Shown: piece after piece, positions 45,493 to 55,049 of the stretch
Layout: every line of letters starts with the position of its first letter
Numbering within the stretch: position 1 is the stretch's first letter
NCBI GenBank assembly: GCA_003164295.1
Contig: PLTA01000029.1
Coordinates: 135-64,134 of the forward strand
DNA length: 64,000 bases
Reading direction: 5' to 3'
DNA from: Candidatus Bathyarchaeota archaeon
Lineage (GTDB): Archaea; Thermoproteota; Bathyarchaeia; Bathyarchaeales; Bathycorpusculaceae
The notes under the pieces: model-generated
The model's input: only the letters and a program-made list of their open reading frames with translations
Database searches by the model: none
Told to the model about the DNA's origin: nothing
Translations under genes and position numbers: made by a program

Positions 45493-47016
45493 ATGACAGA
45501 TAAAACCTCAAAACGCATCCGAATTTTTGACACAACCTTAAGAGATGGGGAACAAACCCCAGGAGCTTCTTTAACCGCCGACGATAAAATGGAGATTGCA
45601 CGTCAACTAAGCAAACTTGGCGTTGACACAATTGAAGCTGGTTTCCCAAGTTCATCAGAAGGCGAAAAAAAAGTAGTTAAAGACATTGCGAAAGAAGGAT
45701 TAACTTCTGAAATCTGTGCTTTATCTCGCGCAACAAAAGGTGATATTGATGCAGCAATCGAATGCGATGTTGACTTAGTCCATGTTTTCATTCCAACGTC
45801 GCCTGTACAAATGAAGTATGCAGTAAACTTGACGCCTGAACAAGTATTGTCAGCAACTATAGAGTCCATTGAGCATGTGAAAAAGCATGGAGTAAAATGC
45901 GAGTTTTCGCCAATGGATGCCACTCGCTCAGAAATGCCTTTCTTAAAAATAGTTTGCCAAGCCGCAGAGAAAGCAGGGATGGACAGCCTAAATGTTCCGG
46001 ACACGGTAGGCATAATGATCCCTAAAACAACAATCAAATTGATTGAGGAACTTAGAACGGTTGTTAAAGTTCCTATAAGCACTCATTGCCACGACGACTT
46101 CGGCTTGGCAGTTGCAAATTCGTTAGCTGCGGTTGAAGCGGGTGCTACTCAAGTACACGTTGCCGTCAACGGCTTAGGTGAACGAGCTGGAAATGCTTCG
46201 TTGGAAGAAGTCGTTATGGCGTTACATGAGATTTACAAATATAAAACGGGCGTCAACACAAGGTTACTGTACAGCACTTCCAGAATGGTTGCTTCACTTA
46301 CAGGCATTGGTGTACAGGCTAACAAGGCAATTGTTGGCGAAAATGCTTTTGCGCACGAATCAGGTATTCATACACGCGGAGTTACTGAGAAACCGTTGAC
46401 TTTTGAACCGATAAAACCCGAATTAGTTGGCCGTACAAGAAAATTAGTTGCTGGAAAACTGGCTGGAACAAGCGGCATCAAAGCGGAATTAGAAGAGATA
46501 GATATTCACCCAACTGAAGAGCAGCTTAAAGAAATTGTTCAACGTGTCAAAGAACTAGGCGACAAAGGCAAGATGGTGACGGATGCTGATTTGCTAGCGT
46601 TAAGTTCCTCTGTTATTGGTCAAGTAATCAGAGAAGAAAAAATCGTTGACTTAGCCGACATAGCCGTTATGACTGGAATTAAAGTAATTCCAACAGCTTC
46701 TGTTCGGCTTACTTTGGATGGAAAGGAATACATTGCTGCAGAAACAGGCGTTGGACCAGTTGATGCAGTCCTAAAAGCCATACAGAAACTAACCAACAAT
46801 TTAGAAAATATACGACTCAGCGAATACCGGCTTGAAGCCATTACAGGAGGCTCAAATGCAGTAGCAGAAGTCATAATAAAAGTAGCGGACGAAAAAGGAA
46901 ATGTTGTTTCTGCCCGCGCAGCCAGAGAAGACATTGTAATGGCTAGTGTAGAAGCAATGATAAATGGTATAAACAAGCTCTTGATAAAGAATCGTAAGCA
47001 GGGAAACAAAAAGTGA
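45493..47016 (+). CDS. leuA: 2-isopropylmalate synthase family enzyme
   Basis: 507 residues: DTTLRDGEQTPGASLTADDK (metal Asp), HCHDDFGLAVANSLAAVEAG and VNGLGERAGNASLEEV, then an intact C-terminal LeuA regulatory domain (about 385-500). Citramalate synthases share this layout, so the alpha-keto acid used is not certain. It has the ilv-leu setting and four-base overlap with pheA. Confidence 0.92.
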   Translation: MTDKTSKRIRIFDTTLRDGEQTPGASLTADDKMEIARQLSKLGVDTIEAGFPSSSEGEKKVVKDIAKEGLTSEICALSRATKGDIDAAIECDVDLVHVFIPTSPVQMKYAVNLTPEQVLSATIESIEHVKKHGVKCEFSPMDATRSEMPFLKIVCQAAEKAGMDSLNVPDTVGIMIPKTTIKLIEELRTVVKVPISTHCHDDFGLAVANSLAAVEAGATQVHVAVNGLGERAGNASLEEVVMALHEIYKYKTGVNTRLLYSTSRMVASLTGIGVQANKAIVGENAFAHESGIHTRGVTEKPLTFEPIKPELVGRTRKLVAGKLAGTSGIKAELEEIDIHPTEEQLKEIVQRVKELGDKGKMVTDADLLALSSSVIGQVIREEKIVDLADIAVMTGIKVIPTASVRLTLDGKEYIAAETGVGPVDAVLKAIQKLTNNLENIRLSEYRLEAITGGSNAVAEVIIKVADEKGNVVSARAAREDIVMASVEAMINGINKLLIKNRKQGNKK

Positions 47017-47828
47017 AAGCAGTAGCCTTCCAAGGCGAACCAGGCGCTTACAGCGAAAGCGCAGTTTTCCAGTTTTTCGGAGCAAAAACAGAGGTTAAAC
47101 CCTGTAAAGATTTCAAAGACGTTTTTGAGAGTGTATGCATAGAAGAAACAAAGTTTGGCGTTGTCCCCGTTGAAAACAGCTTAGAAGGCAGCATAAACCA
47201 GAACTATGATCTTTTCCTCAAATACAATTTGAAAGTTTGTGGCGAAGTCATCGTGAAAATCGAGCATTGCCTAATAACTAATCCAGGCACTGCGTTGGAA
47301 GATATCAAAGTTGTTTATTCTCATCCTCAAGCATTAGCGCAATGTCGAAGTTTCCTAGAGGATTTTGGACGTGAACTTATACCTGCATATGACACGGCTG
47401 GCAGCGTGAAAATGATTAAAGAAAAAGGCTTAAAAAACGCCGCAGCAATTGCAAGCGAAAGAGCGGCCAACCTCTATGACATGCACATTCTTGCCAAAGA
47501 CATTGCCGATAACCCTGAAAACTACACCCGCTTCTTTGTCCTATCCAATGAGGATTCAACGGCAACTGGCAAAGACAAAACATCAATAATTTTCTCAGCC
47601 AAACATGAACCAGGCTCACTCTACCATGCAATCGGGGAATTCGCTAAACGAAACATTAACCTAACCAAAATCGAATCCAGACCAACAAAGAAAACAGCTT
47701 GGGAATACAATTTCTACTTGGACTTTGAAGGACATCGATCAGAAACTAAATGCGATGACGCACTCAAAGCACTTGACAAATACGCCATTTTCGTAAAGGT
47801 TCTTGGATCATACCCCAAAGCCAAATAA
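47013..47828 (+). CDS. pheA: prephenate dehydratase
   Basis: 271 residues: a PDT domain (AFQGEPGAYSESAVFQFF, GVVPVENSLEGSINQNYDLF) and an ACT domain with ESRPTKKTAWEYNFYLD (Phe binding). It makes phenylpyruvate. It starts with GTG overlapping the leuA stop, an unusual placement of an aromatic gene in a branched-chain operon. Confidence 0.95.
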   Translation: MKAVAFQGEPGAYSESAVFQFFGAKTEVKPCKDFKDVFESVCIEETKFGVVPVENSLEGSINQNYDLFLKYNLKVCGEVIVKIEHCLITNPGTALEDIKVVYSHPQALAQCRSFLEDFGRELIPAYDTAGSVKMIKEKGLKNAAAIASERAANLYDMHILAKDIADNPENYTRFFVLSNEDSTATGKDKTSIIFSAKHEPGSLYHAIGEFAKRNINLTKIESRPTKKTAWEYNFYLDFEGHRSETKCDDALKALDKYAIFVKVLGSYPKAK

Positions 47829-47844
47829 TTTAAGTTTTCCATTA

Positions 47845-47885
47845 AAAGAAGAAGAAGCGTGGTGGAAGCGCTCTTCTTCTTCTTT
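47845..47885. terminator. long stem-loop between convergent pheA and tyrA
   Basis: AAAGAAGAAGAAG (47845-47857) pairs perfectly with CTTCTTCTTCTTT (47873-47885), a 13-bp stem with a 15-nt loop. It sits between the two convergent biosynthetic operons and could end either transcript. Confidence 0.6.
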
Positions 47886-47996
47886 CACTAAAACTTTGGC
47901 AACGTTAATAATCTAACAAAACAGCCGTATTATGGAATTAAGAAAGCAACAACAGTTGCAGGGTGTTTGTTGTTCTTCTATTTTGTTGTATTTTTC

Positions 47997-48875
47997 TTAT
48001 TTTTCTGTTGATTCTATCATTTTGTACATAACTTCGTAAGATTTGGTGAAGTCTTTGTCGGCGGCCACCAACTTCTTTTTAAGGTCTTCCAAGCGTTGGG
48101 CGATGGCTTTTTGGTCTTTGTTCTTGATTAGAGTTACCAGTTCTTGTGCTTTAGTCATAAATGTGTCTTCAATTTTTCCGAGTTCTGGTAGGTTTGTTTG
48201 TACTGCAGCGTAAAGGTCAGGTGTTTCTAATGCGGTTGCTTCCGCCAATGTAAACAGCATGCGATAGGTTGTGCCAGCTATCTGTTTTGTTTCAGGCAAA
48301 TTCTTCTGTTCCAAAAGCGTTTCACAGGCAATTAAGCCCAGAAAATGCGGTAAACCTAAAACAACGGATATGAGTTCATCATGTTTCTTTGGAGTCATAA
48401 TGAACACGTGTGCTTCCTGTTGTTCCAGCCATTTCTTTATGTGTTCTGCGAACTCTTGCTCTATTGCGTTAGTTGGAGTTAAAACGTATGCTTTGTGTTT
48501 GACGCCATTGCTTCCTGGACCAAAAACGGGATGTGTACCCAAAACTGTTGCGTTTTTTATGTATTGATGCATGATTTTGACGGGTGCTTCTTTGATTGAG
48601 CAGATATCCATAACAACTTGGTCATCTTGAATTGCTGGACTAATTATTTTGACGACTTCTTCAAAAGCACTTATGGATACACAAATGAGGATTTGGTCAG
48701 CGTTTTCTACTGCAGATTTGAAATCTGATGTTATATCAACTTGGAGATCTGTACTTTTTAATTTGGCTATTTTTTCTTTTTTCCGATCCGCTAGAATTAC
48801 ATCAAACCCTTGGGATTTGAAGAATTTAGCGAACCATACGCCCATTTTGCCTGCGCCAATTATGGCGATTCTCAT
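47997..48875 (-). CDS. tyrA: prephenate dehydrogenase
   Basis: 292 residues: the NAD loop IAIIGAGKMGVWFAKFF and the substrate region VLGTHPVFGPGSNG. The C-terminal helical part (about 235-292) could support dimerisation. It is the last gene of the eleven-gene aromatic operon, overlapping the aminotransferase by four bases (ATGA). Confidence 0.92.
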   Translation of the reverse strand: MRIAIIGAGKMGVWFAKFFKSQGFDVILADRKKEKIAKLKSTDLQVDITSDFKSAVENADQILICVSISAFEEVVKIISPAIQDDQVVMDICSIKEAPVKIMHQYIKNATVLGTHPVFGPGSNGVKHKAYVLTPTNAIEQEFAEHIKKWLEQQEAHVFIMTPKKHDELISVVLGLPHFLGLIACETLLEQKNLPETKQIAGTTYRMLFTLAEATALETPDLYAAVQTNLPELGKIEDTFMTKAQELVTLIKNKDQKAIAQRLEDLKKKLVAADKDFTKSYEVMYKMIESTEK

Positions 48876-49951
48876 CCAACAGCCTCACTTATCTTATCCA
48901 ACGCCGTTTTTATTTCAGCCCTGGGTGCAGTTAAAGAGATTCTAAAGTGCTCTCTGTAATCGCCAAACGATGTGCCTGGAGCCACTGCAACACCTTTATC
49001 AAGCAATTCTAAAGTGAATTTTTCTGAGTCTAAACCCGACATTTTGGGAAAAACATAGAACGGTGCCTCAGGCTTTGTGAATGAAAAACCTGCTTTTGTT
49101 AGAGTAGTGCTTGCCAGCTTTGCTCGTTGTTCATATTCTTCTTTTATTTTTTTGGCAAGTTCTTTTTGCAGTTCCAATGCTTTCAAAGCAGCATCTTGAA
49201 TGAACACGGGTACATTGTTGATAGTTATTTGGTTAAGTTTAGTTATTTTGTCAACGAGTTGTTTGTTTGCAATGATGTAGCCGATTCGCCATCCTGTCAT
49301 GCTGAATGTTTTAGAGAAACCCGTGGTGAGAATGTGGGTTTGTTCGCCGTCATATTCTAGGATGCTTTTTGTTTTAACAAAGCTGATTGTACCATAAACC
49401 TCATCTGAGAGGATGGTGACGCCTTTTCTATTGGCTAATTCTACTATGCCATCCAAAGTTTGGACATCTATGACTTTACTTGTGGGATTATTTGGGTTAT
49501 TCAGAATTATCATTCGGGTATTCTTATCAATAAGGCGTTCAAGCTTGTCAAGGTCAACTTTCCAGCCGTCTTCCATCTCTGTCCGTAATAGTTTAGTCTC
49601 TGCGCCTAGGCTCTTAGCTATTAAATCGTAAGCTGTCCAGTAAGGTGTCGGAATGATAACGTTTCCGCCACCCTTCATCATAAGGTACATAGTGGCAAAA
49701 ACCCCCCATTTGGAACCAGGGGTAATAACTACGTTTTCAGCTTTTACGCCGTGAAGTTCTGCAAGCTTTTGTCTAAGTTTGTTCTCGCCATAAGAAGACG
49801 AATATTTCGTTTTGCCTGCCTTCATTGATGCATAGGCTGCCTCAATTATTTCGTCAGGCGTAGCTAAGTCTGGGTCGCCTAAGTTTAAGCGTATTATCTT
49901 TTTTCCTTCACTTTCGAGCCTAATGGCTTTCTCATTTATCTCGTAAAGCAC
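48872..49951 (-). CDS. class I/II aminotransferase, probably aromatic or aspartate
   Basis: 359 residues: NNPNNPTSKVI, SDEVYGTISF and the PLP lysine in TTGFSKTFSMTGWRIGYI. Fold type I AspC-like. In this operon it most likely transaminates phenylpyruvate, hydroxyphenylpyruvate or prephenate. The GTG start is the first possible one, since a stop lies just upstream. The N-terminus is about 15 residues shorter than usual. Confidence 0.9.
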   Translation of the reverse strand: MLYEINEKAIRLESEGKKIIRLNLGDPDLATPDEIIEAAYASMKAGKTKYSSSYGENKLRQKLAELHGVKAENVVITPGSKWGVFATMYLMMKGGGNVIIPTPYWTAYDLIAKSLGAETKLLRTEMEDGWKVDLDKLERLIDKNTRMIILNNPNNPTSKVIDVQTLDGIVELANRKGVTILSDEVYGTISFVKTKSILEYDGEQTHILTTGFSKTFSMTGWRIGYIIANKQLVDKITKLNQITINNVPVFIQDAALKALELQKELAKKIKEEYEQRAKLASTTLTKAGFSFTKPEAPFYVFPKMSGLDSEKFTLELLDKGVAVAPGTSFGDYREHFRISLTAPRAEIKTALDKISEAVG

Positions 49952-49980
49952 AGAGGATTACTTCCGTTAAGAGTTCTTTT

Positions 49981-50241
49981 TTACTTCTGAACAGCACTGC
50001 ACATATTAACTATTTCGCGGTAAACTGCTTCAACTTGCGTTGGATTGAGGTCAAATTGCATTGCTTTTTCTTTCACCCGTTTAAACACGTCATTTTCTCG
50101 GGAAACGTCTCTTACGGGCTTACCTTGCTTTTTCTTAATTAAACCAATAGCTTTGCATGTTTTTGCTCTTTCACAAAGGGCATTTATGATTTGTTCATCA
50201 ATTTCGTCAACTTTTTTCCGAAGCTGCTCGATTTCACCCAT
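49981..50241 (-). CDS. aroQ: chorismate mutase, AroQ class
   Basis: An 86-residue all-helical mutase: LRKKVDEIDEQIINALCERA, KKKQGKPVRDVSREN and the final helix VEAVYREIVNMC. It converts chorismate to prephenate for PheA and TyrA. The start overlaps the aroC stop (TAATG). Confidence 0.94.
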   Translation of the reverse strand: MGEIEQLRKKVDEIDEQIINALCERAKTCKAIGLIKKKQGKPVRDVSRENDVFKRVKEKAMQFDLNPTQVEAVYREIVNMCSAVQK

Positions 50242-51350
50242 TATTTCGCTCTCTCCAGAACTTTAGGAATAAAGCCCGATCGAACCATGTGGTCAGCTAA
50301 GGTTACTGCAACGGCAGATTCCACGGCAGGTACGGCTTTTGGAACCACACATGGATCATGCCTGCCTTTAATGGTCAGTTTGGACTCTTTCATTGTCGAC
50401 AGGTTAACAGTTTTTTGTTCTTTGCCCACAGACGGTGTCGGTTTTATAGCTACCCGCATAATGATAGGCATGCCATTCGATAAGCCTCCTAAGATTCCAC
50501 CCATATTATCAGAGGAAGTTGCAACCTCGCCACCCTTCATAATGTAGGAGTCGTTGCTTTCAGAACCCTTTAACTCTGAAATTTCGAAACCTAACCCGAA
50601 TTCCACTCCTTTAACGGCTGGAACATTAAACAAAGCTTTCGCTAAATCAGCATCAAGTGAATCAAACATCGGCTCGCCGACCCCGACTGGAACATTTAAT
50701 GCCATGCATTCCACTATGCCTCCGACACTTTCACCTTCTTTTTTGGCATTAACGATTTCCTGCTCCATTTTTTCTGCACAGGCTACGTCGGGGCACCGGG
50801 TCGAAGCTGCATATTTATTCATTCGGATTTCTTCAGCGCTAAACTTCTTGTCAGTTTCAATATTGCCGACGGCAGTGGTGTATGCTAAAACGTCAACGTC
50901 AAATCGGCTAAGCAGTTTTTTGGCTATTGCTCCAGCCATGATTAAGGCCACTGTGACTCTACCTGAAAAGCGTCCGCCACCTCGATAATCGTTAAAGCCC
51001 CCATATTTTATACGCGCTGGGTAATCGGCGTGTCCGGGTCTTGGCAAATCCTTGATAGCGTCGTAATTGCTCGAGTCAACTTCCCGATTCTCAACCATAA
51101 CGGCAATTGGAGCGCCAGTTGTAAACCCATTAAAAACTCCAGACAAAATTTTTGCATTATCCTTCTCGATTCTTGCTGAAACAATTTTGGGCTCTGCAGG
51201 AATTCGCCTATCCAATTCTATTTGAATATCAGCTTCAGAAAGAGCCAACCCCGCTGGGCAGCCATCGACAACTACACCGACAAATTTGCCGTGGCTTTCT
51301 CCAAAAGTTGTTACTGTGAATTCTTTACCTATCGAATTTCCCGCCAACAA
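50241..51350 (-). CDS. aroC: chorismate synthase
   Basis: 369 residues: TTFGESHGKFVGVVVDGCPA and RPGHADYPARIKYGGFNDYR with GGGRFSGRVT. It forms chorismate from EPSP using reduced FMN. Two TTG codons (51350 and 51347) can start it; MAGNSIGK from the second fits the family better. The 26-base overlap with aroA means coupled translation. Confidence 0.96.
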   Translation of the reverse strand: MLAGNSIGKEFTVTTFGESHGKFVGVVVDGCPAGLALSEADIQIELDRRIPAEPKIVSARIEKDNAKILSGVFNGFTTGAPIAVMVENREVDSSNYDAIKDLPRPGHADYPARIKYGGFNDYRGGGRFSGRVTVALIMAGAIAKKLLSRFDVDVLAYTTAVGNIETDKKFSAEEIRMNKYAASTRCPDVACAEKMEQEIVNAKKEGESVGGIVECMALNVPVGVGEPMFDSLDADLAKALFNVPAVKGVEFGLGFEISELKGSESNDSYIMKGGEVATSSDNMGGILGGLSNGMPIIMRVAIKPTPSVGKEQKTVNLSTMKESKLTIKGRHDPCVVPKAVPAVESAVAVTLADHMVRSGFIPKVLERAK

Positions 51351-52629
51351 TTTCAGCTCCTAACTGTTTTAGATGAGTGAAGAACTGCGGATAAGACTTT
51401 CTGACGCACTCTGCGTTTTGAATTGTGGTATGGTTTTTTGCGCCTAAAGCTGCAACCGTGCATGCCATTGCTATGCGGTGGTCGTTGTGCGGATTAATTA
51501 GGGCACCATGCAGCGGACATGGACCTTCTACTATTAAGCTGTCTGCATCCACTTTCATTTTTGCACCCATCCTTCTCAGCTCAGAATGCACCGACTTTAG
51601 TCTGTCTGATTCCTTGAGTTTGAGGCGTTGGGCACCAGTGATTTTTGATGTTCCTTTGGCATAGCATGCAAGCACCGCACAGACAGGAACCAAATCAGGA
51701 ATATTTTTTGCGTCCACATTGAAAGGTTCAAGCAATTCGCCAGTTCCAGTTATCTCGACGCTGTTCTCGCATATTTTTCCGTCAACTCCCATTTGTTTGA
51801 GGATTGCCAAAATTGCTTTGTCGCCCTGTGGGTTGGCATATTCAAGATTGCTGATTTGAACTGTCGATTTTGTTATAGCTGATGCAGCTAGGAGAAAAGC
51901 AGCTGAAGAAAAATCGCCTGGAACCCTGTTGTTATTGGGCTGGTAGTTTTGATTGGCTGGAATATGTATGAGTTTATAGTTATCATGAACTTCCACTTTG
52001 ATTTCATGTTGACTGATGACGTCCCAGGTCATTTTGACGTAATCTGCAGATTCAAGAGGTGTTGTTATTGTTATGTCTGTATCTACTTTTGCCATTGGGC
52101 AGGCTAACATTAAACCTGAAATAAACTGTGAGCTTACATCGCCGGGAATAGACGTTTCCCCTCCAAGAATGCCGCCGCCCTCAACGAACACGGCGTCTTT
52201 ATTTCCAATTTTTTTAACGTGAACATTGGCGCCAAGGTCAGCTAAGCTTTTAATTAAAGGTTCGATAGGTCTGCGTTCAAGCGAGCTTCTAAAAGTCAAG
52301 GTTGAAGGGTCTGGCGCTAAGGCTGCTACGGGTAACATGAAACGCAAAGTAGCACCTGATTCGCCACAGTCAATTGGTTCTTTTGCTTTTGTAAGCGGGT
52401 TTGCACCTGTAACGGTCCAACAATCTTCAGCCGCCTCCACTTTTGCGCCTAAAGCCGTTATGGCGCGAAGCGTCGCTTGGGTATCTTCTGATACGAGTGG
52501 GTTTGTTATTTTCGAAAATCCATTGGATAGCGCAGCAGATATGAGCATTCTTTGTGTGTAGGACTTTGATGGAGAGGCACATACTTGGCCGCTTAATTTT
52601 TCGGTTTTTTTGACGAGTACATCTGTCAT
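51325..52629 (-). CDS. aroA: EPSP synthase
   Basis: 434 residues: PPSKSYTQRML-like start (SPSKSYTQRMLISAALSNG), GESGATLRFMLPVAAL, and the late motif LKESDRLKSV followed by NDHRIAMA. It joins shikimate-3-P and PEP. Confidence 0.96.
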   Translation of the reverse strand: MTDVLVKKTEKLSGQVCASPSKSYTQRMLISAALSNGFSKITNPLVSEDTQATLRAITALGAKVEAAEDCWTVTGANPLTKAKEPIDCGESGATLRFMLPVAALAPDPSTLTFRSSLERRPIEPLIKSLADLGANVHVKKIGNKDAVFVEGGGILGGETSIPGDVSSQFISGLMLACPMAKVDTDITITTPLESADYVKMTWDVISQHEIKVEVHDNYKLIHIPANQNYQPNNNRVPGDFSSAAFLLAASAITKSTVQISNLEYANPQGDKAILAILKQMGVDGKICENSVEITGTGELLEPFNVDAKNIPDLVPVCAVLACYAKGTSKITGAQRLKLKESDRLKSVHSELRRMGAKMKVDADSLIVEGPCPLHGALINPHNDHRIAMACTVAALGAKNHTTIQNAECVRKSYPQFFTHLKQLGAEIVGGKFDR

Positions 52630-52631
52630 GT

Positions 52632-53501
52632 TTAGAGCACCTTGGCTTTTTCACTGTTTAATTGGGCTTGCAAGATTTTGCCGCTGTACTTTTGCAACGC
52701 CGCTTTCACCGAATCAACGTTGTCTTTATAGGTAATCGTTGTTACTGCGGGTCCTTTACCGCACAATCCAGCCGCTACTGCTCCAGCAGCTAAAGCATCT
52801 AAAGCTACGGCGGGATTGTATCCTAAAGCTGATGAATAAATCAAGCCATTAAGCGTCAATGCATCCCAAACCTTGCCATCTAAAACCTCTTTGTAAGCAA
52901 CATCAACAAGGGGTTTTATTGTCTGCAGCCGTTTAACGTTAGAATCTGCTGTGTAAGCTTTTTCTGGTGGCACATGGAAAAGCACAACTAAATCTTCTGT
53001 GAACGGCATCTGATTAACTATTTTTCGATTCAAATTATCTGTAATTACTATTCCGCCAAAAAATGAGGCAGAGGCATCATCAAAAGCACCTGTTACCGTC
53101 ACTTTGGCGTCAAAAGCCGAATCTACACCTAAATTTATTGTGTCTAAATCTGCGAGCGTTTTGCCTAAAGCGGCGGTTGTTGCCAAAGCTACAACGTTCG
53201 CTGCTACACTGCTGCTTTTGAGTCCTCTGGCAATGGGGATATTGGACCAAGTTTTTATGTTTGCGCCAAAACTCTTATCTAACTTAAACTTTTGAAGGAC
53301 TCGGGTAACTGTTTTTTCAATTAGAAGAGTGCTTTCTTTTGGGTCTGATATAATTTCAGCTTTGAAAATATGTGGCTCATCTGTTAGTTTGACTTCAGCC
53401 TTCGTCCACAGGTCAACTCCAAAAGCCGCACCTTTACCGAGGGCAATTGCGTTAACGATTGTTGCAGCGCCATGAGCGATAGCTGTAGCTTTGATAGTCA
53501 A
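52632..53501 (-). CDS. aroK: archaeal-type shikimate kinase (GHMP family)
   Basis: 289 residues of the GHMP superfamily: AIAHGAATIVNAIALGKGAA and the ATP loop IPIARGLKSSSVAANVVALA. It is unrelated to bacterial AroK and typical of archaea. It lies three bases from aroE and ends two bases before aroA. Confidence 0.95.
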   Translation of the reverse strand: MTIKATAIAHGAATIVNAIALGKGAAFGVDLWTKAEVKLTDEPHIFKAEIISDPKESTLLIEKTVTRVLQKFKLDKSFGANIKTWSNIPIARGLKSSSVAANVVALATTAALGKTLADLDTINLGVDSAFDAKVTVTGAFDDASASFFGGIVITDNLNRKIVNQMPFTEDLVVLFHVPPEKAYTADSNVKRLQTIKPLVDVAYKEVLDGKVWDALTLNGLIYSSALGYNPAVALDALAAGAVAAGLCGKGPAVTTITYKDNVDSVKAALQKYSGKILQAQLNSEKAKVL

Positions 53502-53504
53502 GAT

Positions 53505-54362
53505 TTACACCGTTACCAAGTGATTAAGCGCTGCCTTCCTCATAACTTCAACTGGCGCTTTACAAGCAGTCCAAATTTCAAATGACGCAGCTCCTTGATA
53601 AATTAGCATTTCAACCCCACTCACTACTTTGGCACCTGCCAGTTTAGCATCCTTTGCCAACTTGGTTTCAAGTGGATTGTACACTATGTCCATCACTGCC
53701 AAATCAGGCTTCAACAATTCGGGTGCGACTAGGGTTTGATTGGCGTTTGGATTCATTCCAACTGAAGTAGCATTGATTAGCACATTTGCGTTTGCAAGAT
53801 GCTCTTTCATCAGTTTTGGCGAGAGCTCGACTGCACTGATTTTCTTGTTAAATTTTTGTTTTAGTAGATTAGCTAGTTCTGTTGTTGGGCTAGTGTTGCG
53901 ACTCAAAATTACCAATTCGTCGGCTTCTTGCGAAAGAGTGTATGCTATTGCTTTGGCTGCACCGCCTGCCCCAATCAACAATATTTTTTTGCCTTTGGGT
54001 TTAACGCCGTTATTTTCAAGTGCATTTAATGCTCCGACCCCATCAGTGTTAAAACCAAAAAGTTTTCCATCTTTGTTTAGAATCGTATTAACTGACGCTA
54101 CAGCTTTAGCAGTGGGGTCTATTTCATCTAAGTATTTGATGGCTGCATTTTTGTGAGGCATGGTAACGTTTAACCCATGAATATTCAAGGCGCGCGTGCC
54201 GCGTATGGCATTTTCAACTTCAGTGGCTTTTACTTTAAAGGCTAAAAAGGCGTAATCTATTTCCAACGCTTCAAATGCGGCATTCTGCATGATAGGGCTT
54301 AACGTGTGCTCTATGGGGTCGCCGATTACTCCGCACACCTTTGTTTTTCCAGAGATAGTCAA
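53505..54362 (-). CDS. aroE: shikimate dehydrogenase
   Basis: 285 residues: GVIGDPIEHTLSPIMQNAAF (Thr in place of the usual first Ser), catalytic Lys in LNVTMPHKNAAIKYLD, and the NADP loop LIGAGGAAKAIAY. It reduces 3-dehydroshikimate. Confidence 0.95.
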   Translation of the reverse strand: MTISGKTKVCGVIGDPIEHTLSPIMQNAAFEALEIDYAFLAFKVKATEVENAIRGTRALNIHGLNVTMPHKNAAIKYLDEIDPTAKAVASVNTILNKDGKLFGFNTDGVGALNALENNGVKPKGKKILLIGAGGAAKAIAYTLSQEADELVILSRNTSPTTELANLLKQKFNKKISAVELSPKLMKEHLANANVLINATSVGMNPNANQTLVAPELLKPDLAVMDIVYNPLETKLAKDAKLAGAKVVSGVEMLIYQGAASFEIWTACKAPVEVMRKAALNHLVTV

Positions 54363-54365
54363 TTC

Positions 54366-55049
54366 TTATTTCTCCCCTAAGAGTTCGTAGGCAGTTCTCA
54401 TTTCTTGAATGCTCATTTGTCCTGATGCAGTTTCACTTCCTTGCTCAAGCGAAGCAAAAGTGAAAAAAGCACCAAACAAAGGTGACAGCAACCGTGAGAC
54501 TTTGCCGTGCTCACCCATACAGAAACAAACAAGTTTCACCCGGCTTGGCATAACGGAAACGAAGTTTAACGTTGTCAGGTTATCTTCTATGCTTTTTGCA
54601 GTTGTTACAATTTTGCAAACAACTGCTCCGCTGGAGATTTCCTGTTCCAGAATCTTGCCCATTTCGGACGCACCCAACATGTCGTCGAATTTGTGATAGG
54701 AAACGATGGGTTTGACGCCTAGTTGTTTGACTTTTTCGATCGTTTCTTTGTAACGAGAACTTGACAAGTCAATGTCAACGTATGCAAATCCACTTTTGGC
54801 AGCGTCCAATAGTGTTTGTTGACGCTCAGTTTCTGTGCCAGAGAAATTGCCTTTTTCGTTTTTCAATTTGTTTGTTGCAATAAGCGGGATTTTTGTGCTT
54901 TTAGAAAGTTCCATAAGGTTTCGGGAAGTTTCAAGGTAGTCCAGCCGTACTTCAATAAAGTCTGCCTTGGCCTTATCTGCTTGCTCGATTAGATTTAGCG
55001 CTTCAAGGTTGTTTTTAGGGAGAATCGAAACACAGATTCTCGCTGTCAC
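54366..55049 (-). CDS. aroD: type I 3-dehydroquinate dehydratase
   Basis: 227 residues: FIEVRLDYLE, the catalytic His in IVSYHKFDD and the Schiff-base Lys in AVVCKIVTTAKS. The start overlaps the DHQ synthase gene by four bases. Confidence 0.95.
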   Translation of the reverse strand: MTARICVSILPKNNLEALNLIEQADKAKADFIEVRLDYLETSRNLMELSKSTKIPLIATNKLKNEKGNFSGTETERQQTLLDAAKSGFAYVDIDLSSSRYKETIEKVKQLGVKPIVSYHKFDDMLGASEMGKILEQEISSGAVVCKIVTTAKSIEDNLTTLNFVSVMPSRVKLVCFCMGEHGKVSRLLSPLFGAFFTFASLEQGSETASGQMSIQEMRTAYELLGEK